From assembly GCA_047619485.1 (NCBI GenBank), contig JBLHKE010000055.1:1-18187 (forward strand): 18,187 bases of DNA. The letters are read 5' to 3'. The DNA is from JBLHKE01 sp047619485. GTDB lineage: Bacteria; Verrucomicrobiota; Verrucomicrobiia; Verrucomicrobiales; DEV007. Both the position numbers and the translations under genes were made by a program. Positions 7,855 through 14,934 of this stretch are shown in pieces. Position 1 is the first letter of the stretch, and the number at the start of each line of letters is the position of its first letter. The notes under the pieces are model-generated. The model did not search any database, had not been told where the DNA came from, and was given only the letters and a program-made list of their open reading frames with translations.

Positions 7855-8694
7855 CTGAAAACCACCTTCCAATACAGCCTCCGCCGCCATAACCTCGCCA
7901 TCTGGGGTTGGGGCATCGGGCTCGGTATCATCGCGGCTGTCGTCGTCATCATCTGGAACAGTGTCGTCGACAAGTTCGATATGATCGACCAGATCATGAA
8001 GACCATGCCACCGATCATCACCGCGATGGCCGGCGATGCAAAAATTCTGCAGACGCCGAGCGGCTGGTTGCACATGAAGTACTTCGTCACCGTCCCCGTT
8101 ATTTTCGGCGCCTTCGCCGTCATGGCAGGTGCCGGGATGCTCGCCACAGATGAAGAACGTGGCCGGCTCGACCTGTTGATGGCGCACCCGACCGACCGGT
8201 GGAAAGTGTTCTACGGTCGGCTCGCCGCCTTGTTCACCGCCACCGCCATCATCCTCTTCATCAACTGGCTAGGCCTGATCGCCGCACTGCCGTTCTCGTC
8301 ACTGGGCGTCACCCCAGCTGCTGCCGCGCTACCGTTTATCAGCCTGTTCGGCCTAGTCATCCTGTTCCAGTCATTCGCTCTGCTGCTGAGCTTCTTCCTC
8401 GGCTCGCGCATCCTCGCAGCAGGCGCCGCTGGCGTCGTCCTCATTGCCGATTTTTTCATCGACGCGCTCATCATCATCAACCCCTCGATCGAGCAGGTCG
8501 CGAAATGGCTCCCCTACCACTACTACCAGGGAGGCCTCGCCGCCGACGGATTCGCGTTCGGACCATTCGCAGTCCTCATCGCCGCCACCGCGATCATGAT
8601 CGGGCTGGCCTGCTGGCGATTCCAAAACCACGACATCCGCGTCATGGGCGAGGGCTCGATCAATTGGCCGTGGAAGACCCGCAAGTCGAGCTAA
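7855..8694 (+). CDS. ABC-2 type transporter permease (start uncertain)
   Basis: The membrane partner of the preceding ATPase. The frame is open from after the stop at 7819-7821 to 8694. The first ATG is at 7981, but the coding pattern clearly continues upstream: SLRRHNLAIWGWGIGLG followed by IIAAVVVIIW forms the first membrane helix, normal for ABC-2 permeases, and would be lost if translation began at 7981. Between 7822 and 7981 there is no in-frame ATG, GTG or TTG; a CTG at 7855 is the best candidate. Further helices lie around VPVIFGAFAVMAGAGML, FTATAIILFINWLGLIAAL, FISLFGLVILFQSFALLL, AAGAAGVVLIADFFIDALI and FAVLIAATAIMIGLACW. The motif DEERGRLDLLMAHP after the second helix is typical. 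It may be functional with a rare start, or silenced by loss of its start codon. Confidence 0.75.
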   Translation: MKTTFQYSLRRHNLAIWGWGIGLGIIAAVVVIIWNSVVDKFDMIDQIMKTMPPIITAMAGDAKILQTPSGWLHMKYFVTVPVIFGAFAVMAGAGMLATDEERGRLDLLMAHPTDRWKVFYGRLAALFTATAIILFINWLGLIAALPFSSLGVTPAAAALPFISLFGLVILFQSFALLLSFFLGSRILAAGAAGVVLIADFFIDALIIINPSIEQVAKWLPYHYYQGGLAADGFAFGPFAVLIAATAIMIGLACWRFQNHDIRVMGEGSINWPWKTRKSS

Positions 8695-8934
8695 CGGTCC
8701 ATCTCAAAATCGGTTGGACACCACTCGACACGGATGATGGTTACACTCGCTTAGTATCAGAAACTATTTTCACACTCAGGGCTTGCCCCTAGGCTCAGGA
8801 CACGGTGCGAGCTCGCGCCCTTGATTTTGTAGGTCCTAACGATTTGCGGGTATCGGCAAAACAGCTCCAAAACACCAAGATCTCCTCGTTTTAGCTCTGC
8901 AAAACTTGGACAGAGCCATAGAATCGAAGCGAAC

Positions 8935-9656
8935 ATGGGTGCCTTCCCCAATCACACATTCAACCGGCGCGCACTGCTCCGCTCAGCGAGTGCGGCGATT
9001 ACTCTCCCGTTTCTGGATTCTCTCGGATTTCGTCGATTTGCTTCCGCCGCAGCCGCTCCTACACCGCCGAAGCGCATGATTTTCCCCGCAATCGGTTTTG
9101 GTGTCACCCAGGAAACTTGGCTGCCCGATATCAACCACGCGGGCAGCACGTTCTGGCTCACCGGCGCGGATCGGTATGGCTCCCCGGGAAGCAGTTTTCA
9201 TCGAAGCTTTTCTCGATCAATGGCTTGGTCTCGACCGACTGGACTTCTTTCAGTTCAATCGCGAAAAACACCCTGACTTCACTTCGGGCTTCAAGAAAGC
9301 AGCGCGCCGGGAAATCTACGAAACCTTCGCCCACTGGCTTTACCTGCAGAACTCACAATGATCACGAACACGTTCCGCCGGACAGACGACTCATTGATCC
9401 TTCCGGCTCCATCCACAAAGGCCCCGCCTTCAAAGACTATTATGAACTGCGCGACGTGATCGCTCAAAATTACCCGGAAGCCTTTGCCACCGGTTTTGCG
9501 GAACATCTCGCCGAGTATGCCCTAGGACGTCCCATCGGATTTACCGACGCAGATCTGATTTCCGATATGACAGTCAGGGCGAAATCAAAAAACGATACCA
9601 TTCGCGAATTCATTGACACCCTGATTTCCTCCGACACGTTTCGCGAAAAGAAGTAG
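8935..9656 (+). pseudogene. Chimeric remnant: DUF1552 start + DUF1592 piece + DUF1585 end
   Basis: Three gene pieces in three reading frames. Frame one (8935 to about 9180) is the start of a DUF1552 protein: a twin-Arg signal-like NRRALLRSASAAITLPFLDSL, then PKRMIFPAIGFGVTQETWLPD. Frame two (about 9180-9350) is an internal piece of DUF1592: FIEAFLDQWLGLDRLDFFQF, then REIYETFAHWL, with a stop at 9361. Frame three (about 9365-9656) is the DUF1585 C-terminus: RRLIDPSGSIHKGPAF, LAEYALGRPIGF, IDTLISSDTF. The intervening DUF1588 and most of both genes are missing. DUF1592-type proteins carry haem-binding cytochrome-like domains and are commonly encoded beside DUF1552 genes in Planctomycetes and Verrucomicrobia; their function is not established. 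A TAGAAT at 8919-8924 could be a leftover -10 element. No transposase or terminal repeats flank the remnant. Confidence 0.8.
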
Positions 9657-9777
9657 ACGGCATCCCCTCAATCCCTGCTGGATCGTCGCACCGATAGGCA
9701 ACCCTTGATGGACACGGCTCAATGATAAACGGGAGATCAGTTTCTCATCAGATCGGATAGGAGTGCCCGGATTACAG

Positions 9778-9806
9778 TTGAGCACCGCTCCGCGAGCCGA
9801 TACAAT
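9778..9806 (+). promoter_or_regulatory. Putative promoter, leaderless type, for the DUF1080 gene
   Basis: TTGAGC at 9778-9783, a 17-base spacer, and TACAAT at 9801-9806 (five of six to the -10 consensus). The ATG follows after six bases at 9813, placing the expected transcription start on the start codon. There is no Shine-Dalgarno in the bases before ATG. This is the best-matching example of the layout seen several times in the window. Confidence 0.5.
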
Positions 9807-9812
9807 CCTGCC

Positions 9813-10520
9813 ATGATTGCAAAAAACATCACCACCATCCTCATCTTGGCCACGGCCTTCACGTTCGCTGGCGACGAGAAACCTTCGACCCACCCAGACA
9901 CCAAGAGGGACGGGTGGAATCCGCTGTTCGACAAAGAATTGAGCAACGCGAACTATCCAGAAGGCGTCTGGACACGTGACGAAGACGGCGTGCTGACCGC
10001 GTCCAAGGACGAGGCGCTCTGGAGCGAGAAGAAGTACCACGACTTCGTGCTCGACCTAGAGTTTAAGACCGATAAGGACACCAACAGTGGCATCATCGTC
10101 CACTGCAGCGATACCAAAAACTGGATCCCCAACAGCGTGGAGATCCAGATCGCCGACGACCACGGCAAGTGGAAAGACGCCGATAGGACTTGGCGCTGTG
10201 CCGCGATCTTCGGCCGCCTCGCTGCCAAGGATGCCAAGGTGAAAAAACCTGGCGAGTGGAACCGCTATACAGTCACCTGCAAGGGCAAGATGATCTACGT
10301 CGTACTCAACGGCGAACTCGTCACCGAGATGGACATGGCGAAATGGACGGACCCGAAGAAGAATCCTGACGGGACGGATATCCCGAGTTGGCTCAGCAAG
10401 GCTGCGGCCACGCTCCCGCTCGAGGGCTACATCGGCTTTCAGGGAAAACACGCCGGCGCACCTATCTATTTCCGCAACATCAGGATCAAGGAGCTGAAGG
10501 CGGAAGGGAAAGAGGAGTAG
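9813..10520 (+). CDS. Secreted DUF1080 protein (3-keto-disaccharide hydrolase-like)
   Basis: A 235-residue protein with a signal peptide of about 19 residues (ITTILILATAFTFAG, no lipobox Cys) and one DUF1080 domain filling the rest. DUF1080 is a concanavalin-like fold; Pfam names it 3-keto-disaccharide hydrolase, and Verrucomicrobia and Planctomycetes carry many copies. Typical features are WNPLFDKELSNA near residue 35, a DGVLTASKDEALWSEKKYHDF segment, LEFKTDKDTNSGIIVHC, EIQIADDH, GEWNRYTVTCKGKMIYVVLNG and the closing GYIGFQGKHAGAPIYFRNIRIKEL, split here only for description. It probably acts in the periplasm on sugars; the substrate is unknown. It follows the DUF1552/DUF1592 remnant, a common neighbourhood. 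It is preceded by a leaderless-type promoter. Confidence 0.9.
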   Translation: MIAKNITTILILATAFTFAGDEKPSTHPDTKRDGWNPLFDKELSNANYPEGVWTRDEDGVLTASKDEALWSEKKYHDFVLDLEFKTDKDTNSGIIVHCSDTKNWIPNSVEIQIADDHGKWKDADRTWRCAAIFGRLAAKDAKVKKPGEWNRYTVTCKGKMIYVVLNGELVTEMDMAKWTDPKKNPDGTDIPSWLSKAAATLPLEGYIGFQGKHAGAPIYFRNIRIKELKAEGKEE

Positions 10521-10557
10521 AACCGACAGGCTCTTAATATGTAGCGTTGGCACTCAT

Positions 10558-10580
10558 GCCGATGCCTCCGAATCATCGGC
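10558..10580. terminator. Hairpin between convergent genes
   Basis: GCCGATG, a nine-base loop, CATCGGC: a perfect seven-base-pair stem 37 bases after the DUF1080 stop and 14 bases beyond the hybrid kinase stop on the other strand. There is no clear T-run on either side. It could serve as a two-way terminator together with the next hairpin. Confidence 0.4.
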
Positions 10581-10583
10581 AGG

Positions 10584-10598
10584 AGTAGCGATGCTACT
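10584..10598. terminator. Second hairpin overlapping the hybrid kinase stop
   Basis: AGTAGC, loop GAT, GCTACT: a six-base-pair stem with a three-base loop. It overlaps the stop codon of the minus-strand hybrid kinase (10596-10594). It lies four bases after the first hairpin, so the two may form a paired bidirectional terminator. No T-run was seen. Confidence 0.3.
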
Positions 10599-12276
10599 CA
10601 AACCCAGATCGCTCGGACGCGCACGCACTGAGCGCTAAGCCTCCTCCTAGCACCTCGCGCACCAGTTCGAACAACTTTAGTAGTGGGTAGGGTTTCTGCA
10701 GGAAGGCGATGTCGTATTCGAACGCGGCACCGACCAGCGCCTCTTTGTCGGTGTAGCCAGTAGAGAGGATCGCGCGCTGATTGGGCTGTTGCTGCAGCTG
10801 TTCGACGAGAAAGTCCACACCACTGCCGTCCGGAAGAACGCAGTCGCTGAAAATCAGATCATAGCCGCCGGTCAGGCGTGCCTTCTCCAACATCGAGCGT
10901 GCGCTGGCGAGATCGTAAGCGGTGTCGATGCGGTAACCTTTGTTCGTCAGGGCGCGGGCGACGAAAATCCGAACCTGTGGCTCGTCCTCGATCACCAGAA
11001 TCTTCTCGTTGCCACCGACCGCACGTGCCTTCTCCTCGTTCCTCTCCGGCTCGTCCTTCTCCGGCTCGTCCTTCTCCTCAACTTCCTCGACCGGCAGGTA
11101 GATGTGGAACGTCGTCCCCACCCCAGCCTGCGACTCGACCTCCAGGTGGCCGTCGTGCTGGATAATGATGCCGTGCACGACCGAGAGGCCGAGGCCGGTG
11201 CCGTCGTTGCCCTTGGTCGAGAAGAAAGGTTCGAAGATCCGCTCGCGCACCTCATCGGGCATCCCGCTCCCCGTGTCAGCGACCGAGATGTGCATCCACC
11301 CACAATCGAGATCTTCCCGAACACCTGCACGCACACGCTCGTCGTGCTCACTGAGGAGTTCCGTCGTGACCGTGATGACACCGCCACCAGGCATCGAGTC
11401 GCGAGCATTGATACAGAGGTTCATCAAGACCTGTTCAATCTGACCGGCATCCATCACTCCGTGGATCCCCCCGTCAGCGAGATCTAATCGCAAGCTCACA
11501 TGCTCGCCGATCAGGCGGGTCAGCATCCTCTCGGAGCTGACCAGTACCTCGTTGATGTCGACTACCTTCTTCGCGAGGATCTGGCGGCGCGAAAAGGCGA
11601 GTAACTGGCGGGTAAGCGCGGAAGAACTGTTCGCCGCCTGGTGGATCTCGCTCGCCATCTTGGCCAGCTCCGGCTGGTCCTGGAGCGACTCGACCAGCAT
11701 GTTCGAGTAACCCATAATCGGCAGGAGCATGTTGTTGAAATCGTGCGCGATTCCGCCAGTCAGGTTGCCGACCGCCTCCATCTTCTGCGATTCGAACAAC
11801 TGCCGCTGCACTTGTTTGAACTCCTGCGCGCGCTGCTCGACGAGGGTCTCGAGGCTACGGGTCTGCGCGACGAGCTCGCGGTCGACATCGATGCGTGAGA
11901 AAGCGACCTCGAGCGTGCAGCGCAGCATGGTCGAGTCATACGGCTTCACCAGATAGCCCGCCGGGCGCGTCTCTTTGGCGCGGTCGACGATCGTTCTGTC
12001 CGAGTAGGCGCTCATGAAGATGCTGGAGATCCCAAGCTCTTCCTGGATGCGCCCCGCGGTCTCGATGCCATCCATGTCCCCGCGGATGACGATATCCATG
12101 CAGACGACATCCGGGAGATGCTTGTGCGCGAGGGCGATCGCCTTCTCGCCATCGGACGCGAGGCCGACCACCTCATGCCCGAGCTCTTCGAGCAACTCTC
12201 GCAGGTCTTCGGCGACGATGCGTTCATCCTCTACGACGAGGACTTTGCGTTTTGCTGTGACAGATTGGGCTTTCAT
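10594..12276 (-). CDS. Hybrid histidine kinase, REC-HisKA-HATPase-REC
   Basis: A 560-residue soluble signalling protein. Residues 10-125 are a receiver domain (acidic pair D17/E18, phosphoacceptor D61 in VVCMDIVIRGD, S89, K111 in YLVKP). A coiled-coil linker (about 130-165) leads to HisKA with H178 in GGIAHDFNN, as in CckA-type kinases. The HATPase domain has N286/N290 (N-box), DTGSGM at 334-339 and GTGLGLSVVHG at 359-369. An acidic linker with a duplicated KDEPE precedes a second receiver, about 424-540 (D431/E432, phosphoacceptor D478 in FSDCVLPDGSG, K near LQKPYP). No sensor, membrane or DNA-binding domain is present. The N-terminal receiver resembles those usually paired with HisKA_2 kinases, and such a kinase sits 31 bases upstream, so a phosphorelay from it to this protein is the likely arrangement. 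Confidence 0.93.
   Translation of the reverse strand: MKAQSVTAKRKVLVVEDERIVAEDLRELLEELGHEVVGLASDGEKAIALAHKHLPDVVCMDIVIRGDMDGIETAGRIQEELGISSIFMSAYSDRTIVDRAKETRPAGYLVKPYDSTMLRCTLEVAFSRIDVDRELVAQTRSLETLVEQRAQEFKQVQRQLFESQKMEAVGNLTGGIAHDFNNMLLPIMGYSNMLVESLQDQPELAKMASEIHQAANSSSALTRQLLAFSRRQILAKKVVDINEVLVSSERMLTRLIGEHVSLRLDLADGGIHGVMDAGQIEQVLMNLCINARDSMPGGGVITVTTELLSEHDERVRAGVREDLDCGWMHISVADTGSGMPDEVRERIFEPFFSTKGNDGTGLGLSVVHGIIIQHDGHLEVESQAGVGTTFHIYLPVEEVEEKDEPEKDEPERNEEKARAVGGNEKILVIEDEPQVRIFVARALTNKGYRIDTAYDLASARSMLEKARLTGGYDLIFSDCVLPDGSGVDFLVEQLQQQPNQRAILSTGYTDKEALVGAAFEYDIAFLQKPYPLLKLFELVREVLGGGLALSACASERSGFE
11046..11075 (-). repeat. Perfect 15-nt tandem duplication inside the hybrid kinase
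   Basis: CCGGCTCGTCCTTCT is present twice in a row without mismatch (11046-11060 and 11061-11075). Fifteen bases are five codons, so the frame is kept; on the protein level it duplicates KDEPE in the flexible linker before the C-terminal receiver. Recent slippage is the simplest explanation. Confidence 0.8.
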
Positions 12277-12307
12277 TCTCGATTGGGTGTTTCCTAGTTT
12301 GGAGGGT

Positions 12308-13798
12308 CTAGGTGCGCTCGGTGTAGGAGCTTGATACGAGATTCATGATGAAACGGCAGCCCCCCTCACTCTCGAAAGCGACGGTTCCCTGCAGCTGCTC
12401 CACCAGCATGTTAACGAGACGCAAGCCCAATGAGCGTGCGTTCTCCAAATCGAATTCGGCTGGTAGGCCGATCCCATCGTCCCCGACGACGAGGGAGAAC
12501 CTCCCATCTTCGGCCGGCACGATCCCGATTCGGATGGTGCCCGCGGCGCCGTCGGGGAAGGCGTATTTAAAACTGTTAGAGACAAGCTCGTTCACGATCA
12601 GGCCGCAGGGCAGCGCGGTATCGAGCCCTAGATCGAAATTCTCTGGCACGTCGTTAGCGATCTCGATCGGCGCACCGTCACCGGCATACAGACGGCGCAA
12701 TTCCCCGACGAGGACACCGACGTAGTCGCCGAACGAAATCTCCGAGATGCTGTCCGACTGGTAGAGCTTCTGATGGAGCAAAGCCATCGACCGGATCCGC
12801 GTCTCACTGGCCATGAGGACATCACGCGCCTCGCCAGATTCTAGCGTGCGGCACTGGATACGGATCAGCCCACCGAGGATCTGCATGTTGTTCTTCACTC
12901 GGTGGTGGATCTCGCGCAGGAGGATCTCCTTCTCCCGCAGTGAGGCCTCCTTCTCCATCGAGTCCTTCATCTGCGATCGGGAATCAGCCAGTCGCCCGGT
13001 CATCCAGTTCATGGTCTCCGCGAGATTGGCGATCTCCTTGCTGCCACCGGTCTCGACGCGACTGTCCAGGTTGCCCTCGGCGACGTTTTCAGCAAAATTC
13101 TGTAGCCGTGTGATCGGGCGGGTTAGCATCCGGCCGAAGAGGAGCGACGCCGGGATCCCGAATGCAAGAGCCGCGAGCGCCATTGTCACCGTGCGGGTTT
13201 TGAACTGGCTCATGTTTTCATGGTAGCTCTGTGCCGACAGGCCGACGTGTACCCAACCCAGTTCGAGGGTGTCGCTGGCGATGATCGGGTGGGCGTAGTG
13301 CAATACCTCGCTCTCGGTGATCGGCGATTTGATGATAGCGGTGCTGTCATCTTCAATCTCGAAAGCCTTCCACCGTGCAACATTCTCGTCGAGGCTCCAC
13401 TTGCCGCCTGGTCGCATGATGATCACCGTCCCATCGCGATCGGTAACGGTGATGTAGGCGAGTTCCTCAGAAATGTCGAGGATCGCGCTACAGGTCTTGA
13501 TGACAGACGAAATCTCCGCCAGAGCGAGATCTCGCCCAATGGCTCCCGTGATGGCCACCGCGTGCAGGCGTCCCCTGTTCTTCAATTCGTCATGCGTGAT
13601 GCTGGACATGTAATTCAACATCGAGGCTCCGAAGATCCCGATCGCCACAATCACGATACAGCACGAGAAGCCGATCGCGTACGAGCGCAGGCTGAACTGT
13701 AGCCTGCGGTGCTTCGACCCACCGCCCTGCTGCAGGGACGGCTTATCGGACTTCTCTGTTGCAGCGATTGCCGGTAAGGTGGAGGCCACGCTCTTCAT
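12308..13798 (-). CDS. Membrane sensor histidine kinase, HAMP + HisKA_2
   Basis: A 496-residue sensor kinase. A cytoplasmic N-terminal tail of about 40 residues is followed by membrane helix 41-62 (GFSCCIVIVAIGIFGASML), an extracytoplasmic sensor region 63-202 with a PAS/Cache-like core (ITVTDRDGTVIIMRPGG), helix 203-223, a HAMP linker about 222-275 and a short coiled coil. The dimerisation domain is HisKA_2: LLREIHHRVKNNMQ with the candidate phospho-His at 298/299. The ATPase domain shows NELVSNSFKYAFP (403-415), GDDGIGLP (439-446) and SLGLRLVNMLVEQL. An AGGAGG lies ten bases before the ATG, within the end of the upstream small gene, which indicates operon translation. The downstream hybrid kinase begins 31 bases after its stop. 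The signal sensed is unknown. Confidence 0.92.
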   Translation of the reverse strand: MKSVASTLPAIAATEKSDKPSLQQGGGSKHRRLQFSLRSYAIGFSCCIVIVAIGIFGASMLNYMSSITHDELKNRGRLHAVAITGAIGRDLALAEISSVIKTCSAILDISEELAYITVTDRDGTVIIMRPGGKWSLDENVARWKAFEIEDDSTAIIKSPITESEVLHYAHPIIASDTLELGWVHVGLSAQSYHENMSQFKTRTVTMALAALAFGIPASLLFGRMLTRPITRLQNFAENVAEGNLDSRVETGGSKEIANLAETMNWMTGRLADSRSQMKDSMEKEASLREKEILLREIHHRVKNNMQILGGLIRIQCRTLESGEARDVLMASETRIRSMALLHQKLYQSDSISEISFGDYVGVLVGELRRLYAGDGAPIEIANDVPENFDLGLDTALPCGLIVNELVSNSFKYAFPDGAAGTIRIGIVPAEDGRFSLVVGDDGIGLPAEFDLENARSLGLRLVNMLVEQLQGTVAFESEGGCRFIMNLVSSSYTERT

Positions 13799-13800
13799 CT

Positions 13801-14019
13801 CTAGTCGGCCTCCTCTTCTGGATGATCGACCGCCGTCAGCACTGCCTTTTTCTCAACGGCATCGACGATTTTCTGCAACGCATCGAGGTCGCCCCTCTCG
13901 TATGGATCGGTATCATTCTCCGCGTAAGATTTGTCGTAGCAATCCCGATCAATGAGGAAGCGAACGGCTGGTCGATGATTGCCCAATTTGTAATTCATTA
14001 ATGAGAAAATCATAAACAC
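13801..14019 (-). CDS. Small leader gene of the kinase operon, 70-72 aa, unrecognised
   Basis: I do not recognise this protein. It is 72 residues from GTG at 14019, or 70 from ATG at 14013. Visible features are a short hydrophobic start (MIFSLM), then RFLIDRDCYDKSY, and an acidic, helix-prone second half (DLDALQKIVDAVEKK, then HPEEEAD). No membrane helix is evident beyond the first residues. Its stop is two bases before the sensor kinase ATG, and its last codons contain the AGGAGG of that gene, so the two are closely coupled. AAGGTG lies six bases before ATG 14013; alternatively the GTG at 14019 would be a leaderless start. It may be a real small regulator of the operon or only a translated leader. 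Confidence 0.5.
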   Translation of the reverse strand: MFMIFSLMNYKLGNHRPAVRFLIDRDCYDKSYAENDTDPYERGDLDALQKIVDAVEKKAVLTAVDHPEEEAD

Positions 14020-14025
14020 ACCTTA

Positions 14026-14054
14026 AAAATAAACCAGCTTGTCGGTAATTTCAA
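14026..14054 (-). promoter_or_regulatory. Putative promoter of the kinase operon
   Basis: On the minus strand TTGAAA (14054-14049), a 17-base spacer and TATTTT (14031-14026), ending six bases before the GTG at 14019. It sits beside a strongly AT-rich block (about 14047-14090) that stands out from the GC-rich surroundings and could act as an UP element or binding site. Other -10-like strings occur in that block, so the exact element is uncertain. Confidence 0.4.
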
Positions 14055-14228
14055 TAATAATTTATAATAACCATATTTATTAACAACTAGGGAGAAGCCT
14101 GGCTGGTGGCCGCCTGAAGCGAAGCTCCCTTGAGAATTTTTGACCAAGAACCTACCAGTTCGGTAAAAATCAGGCTCCTCATCCTATGCTCCCCCAAGAA
14201 TCAAACGATCCTCCTAGAGAGCCTGCGA

Positions 14229-14253
14229 CGATTCTTCGTCATCAGGAAGAACG
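14229..14253 (-). terminator. Hairpin just downstream of cutC, possible terminator
   Basis: TTCTTC (14232-14237), an eight-base loop and GAAGAA (14246-14251), extended by CG/CG pairs across one bulged base. It begins nine bases past the cutC stop on the minus strand. No T-run follows, so termination is only suggested by position. The rest of 14020-14228 holds the AT-rich promoter region and nothing else I can name. Confidence 0.3.
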
Positions 14254-14262
14254 ATTGATGTC

Positions 14263-14934
14263 TCAGCGGCAAGCGAGGATCGCCCGCATCGCCCTGACCT
14301 CGCCCACGTCGACCGGCTCCCCAACAGAAGCCCGCGCCGCCGAGTGAAATTCGGTCACGCCCGGGATCTTCACTAGCTCGCGCAGACCCGTTGCTCGGAC
14401 ACCCCCGCCACAGAGGACAGCGGTCGTCCCACCACCGATCGTCGCCAGTTTCGCGAGGCGCTCCATCGCATCCACCGCGTAGCGTTCGCCCCCAGAAGTC
14501 AGCACACGCTCGACCCCCAAGCCCGCCAACCGCTCCATGCTACGTTCCTGGTCTGGGCACAAGTCGAAGGCCTTGTGAAAAGTAAACGGCAGTCCCTCCG
14601 CCGCTGCGATCAGTCGATGCGTCGCATTAAGATCGATCTCGCCACTCCCCCGCAGAGCACCACAGACGATCCCGGCCGCCCCCGCCTCGCGCATGGCCTC
14701 GATGTCCGCACACATCGCCCTGACCTCCGCGTCCGTATAGACGAAGTCACCCGGCCGGCAGCGCACCAGTACGAACACCGGCAACTCTCCGGCATCCGCC
14801 AACAGCTCCCGGCTCGGCGTCAGCCCGTCCGCCGCCAGATCCACGCAAAGCTCGATGCGATCAGCCCCGCCCTCGGCAGCCGCCCGCGCGGACTCGAGCG
14901 AATCGCAACAGATCTCTAGGAGGCGATCGCTCAC
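14263..14934 (-). CDS. cutC: CutC family protein
   Basis: A 223-residue TIM-barrel protein of the CutC family, historically linked to copper tolerance, although the biochemical role is disputed. Family motifs: LEICCDSLESARAAAEGGAD, RIELCVDL, GLTPSRELL, VRCRPGDFVYTD (usually IRPRGGDF), GIVCGALRGSGEID, FTFHKAFDLCPD (usually FHRAFD), ERVLTSGGE, VLCGGGVR and EFHSAAR. Length is at the short end of the normal range. It starts with GTG at 14934, overlapping the stop of the upstream transglutaminase-like gene (GTGA), with AGGAAGG directly before it; translational coupling is very likely. The pairing with a transglutaminase-like protein has no obvious functional logic. Confidence 0.92.
   Translation of the reverse strand: MSDRLLEICCDSLESARAAAEGGADRIELCVDLAADGLTPSRELLADAGELPVFVLVRCRPGDFVYTDAEVRAMCADIEAMREAGAAGIVCGALRGSGEIDLNATHRLIAAAEGLPFTFHKAFDLCPDQERSMERLAGLGVERVLTSGGERYAVDAMERLAKLATIGGGTTAVLCGGGVRATGLRELVKIPGVTEFHSAARASVGEPVDVGEVRAMRAILACR

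Noticed and set aside
8935..9656. A mobile element as cause of the broken DUF1552/DUF1592 locus
   Set aside because: No transposase, terminal inverted repeat or target duplication was found in or around the fragments.
9585..10040. 151-codon minus-strand frame across the DUF1585 end and the DUF1080 start
   Set aside because: Antisense to two recognised coding regions, with no recognisable protein pattern.
10789..11487. 232-codon plus-strand frame opposite the hybrid kinase, and 13220-13702 opposite the sensor kinase
   Set aside because: Shadows of kinase genes whose motifs are fully accounted for on the minus strand.
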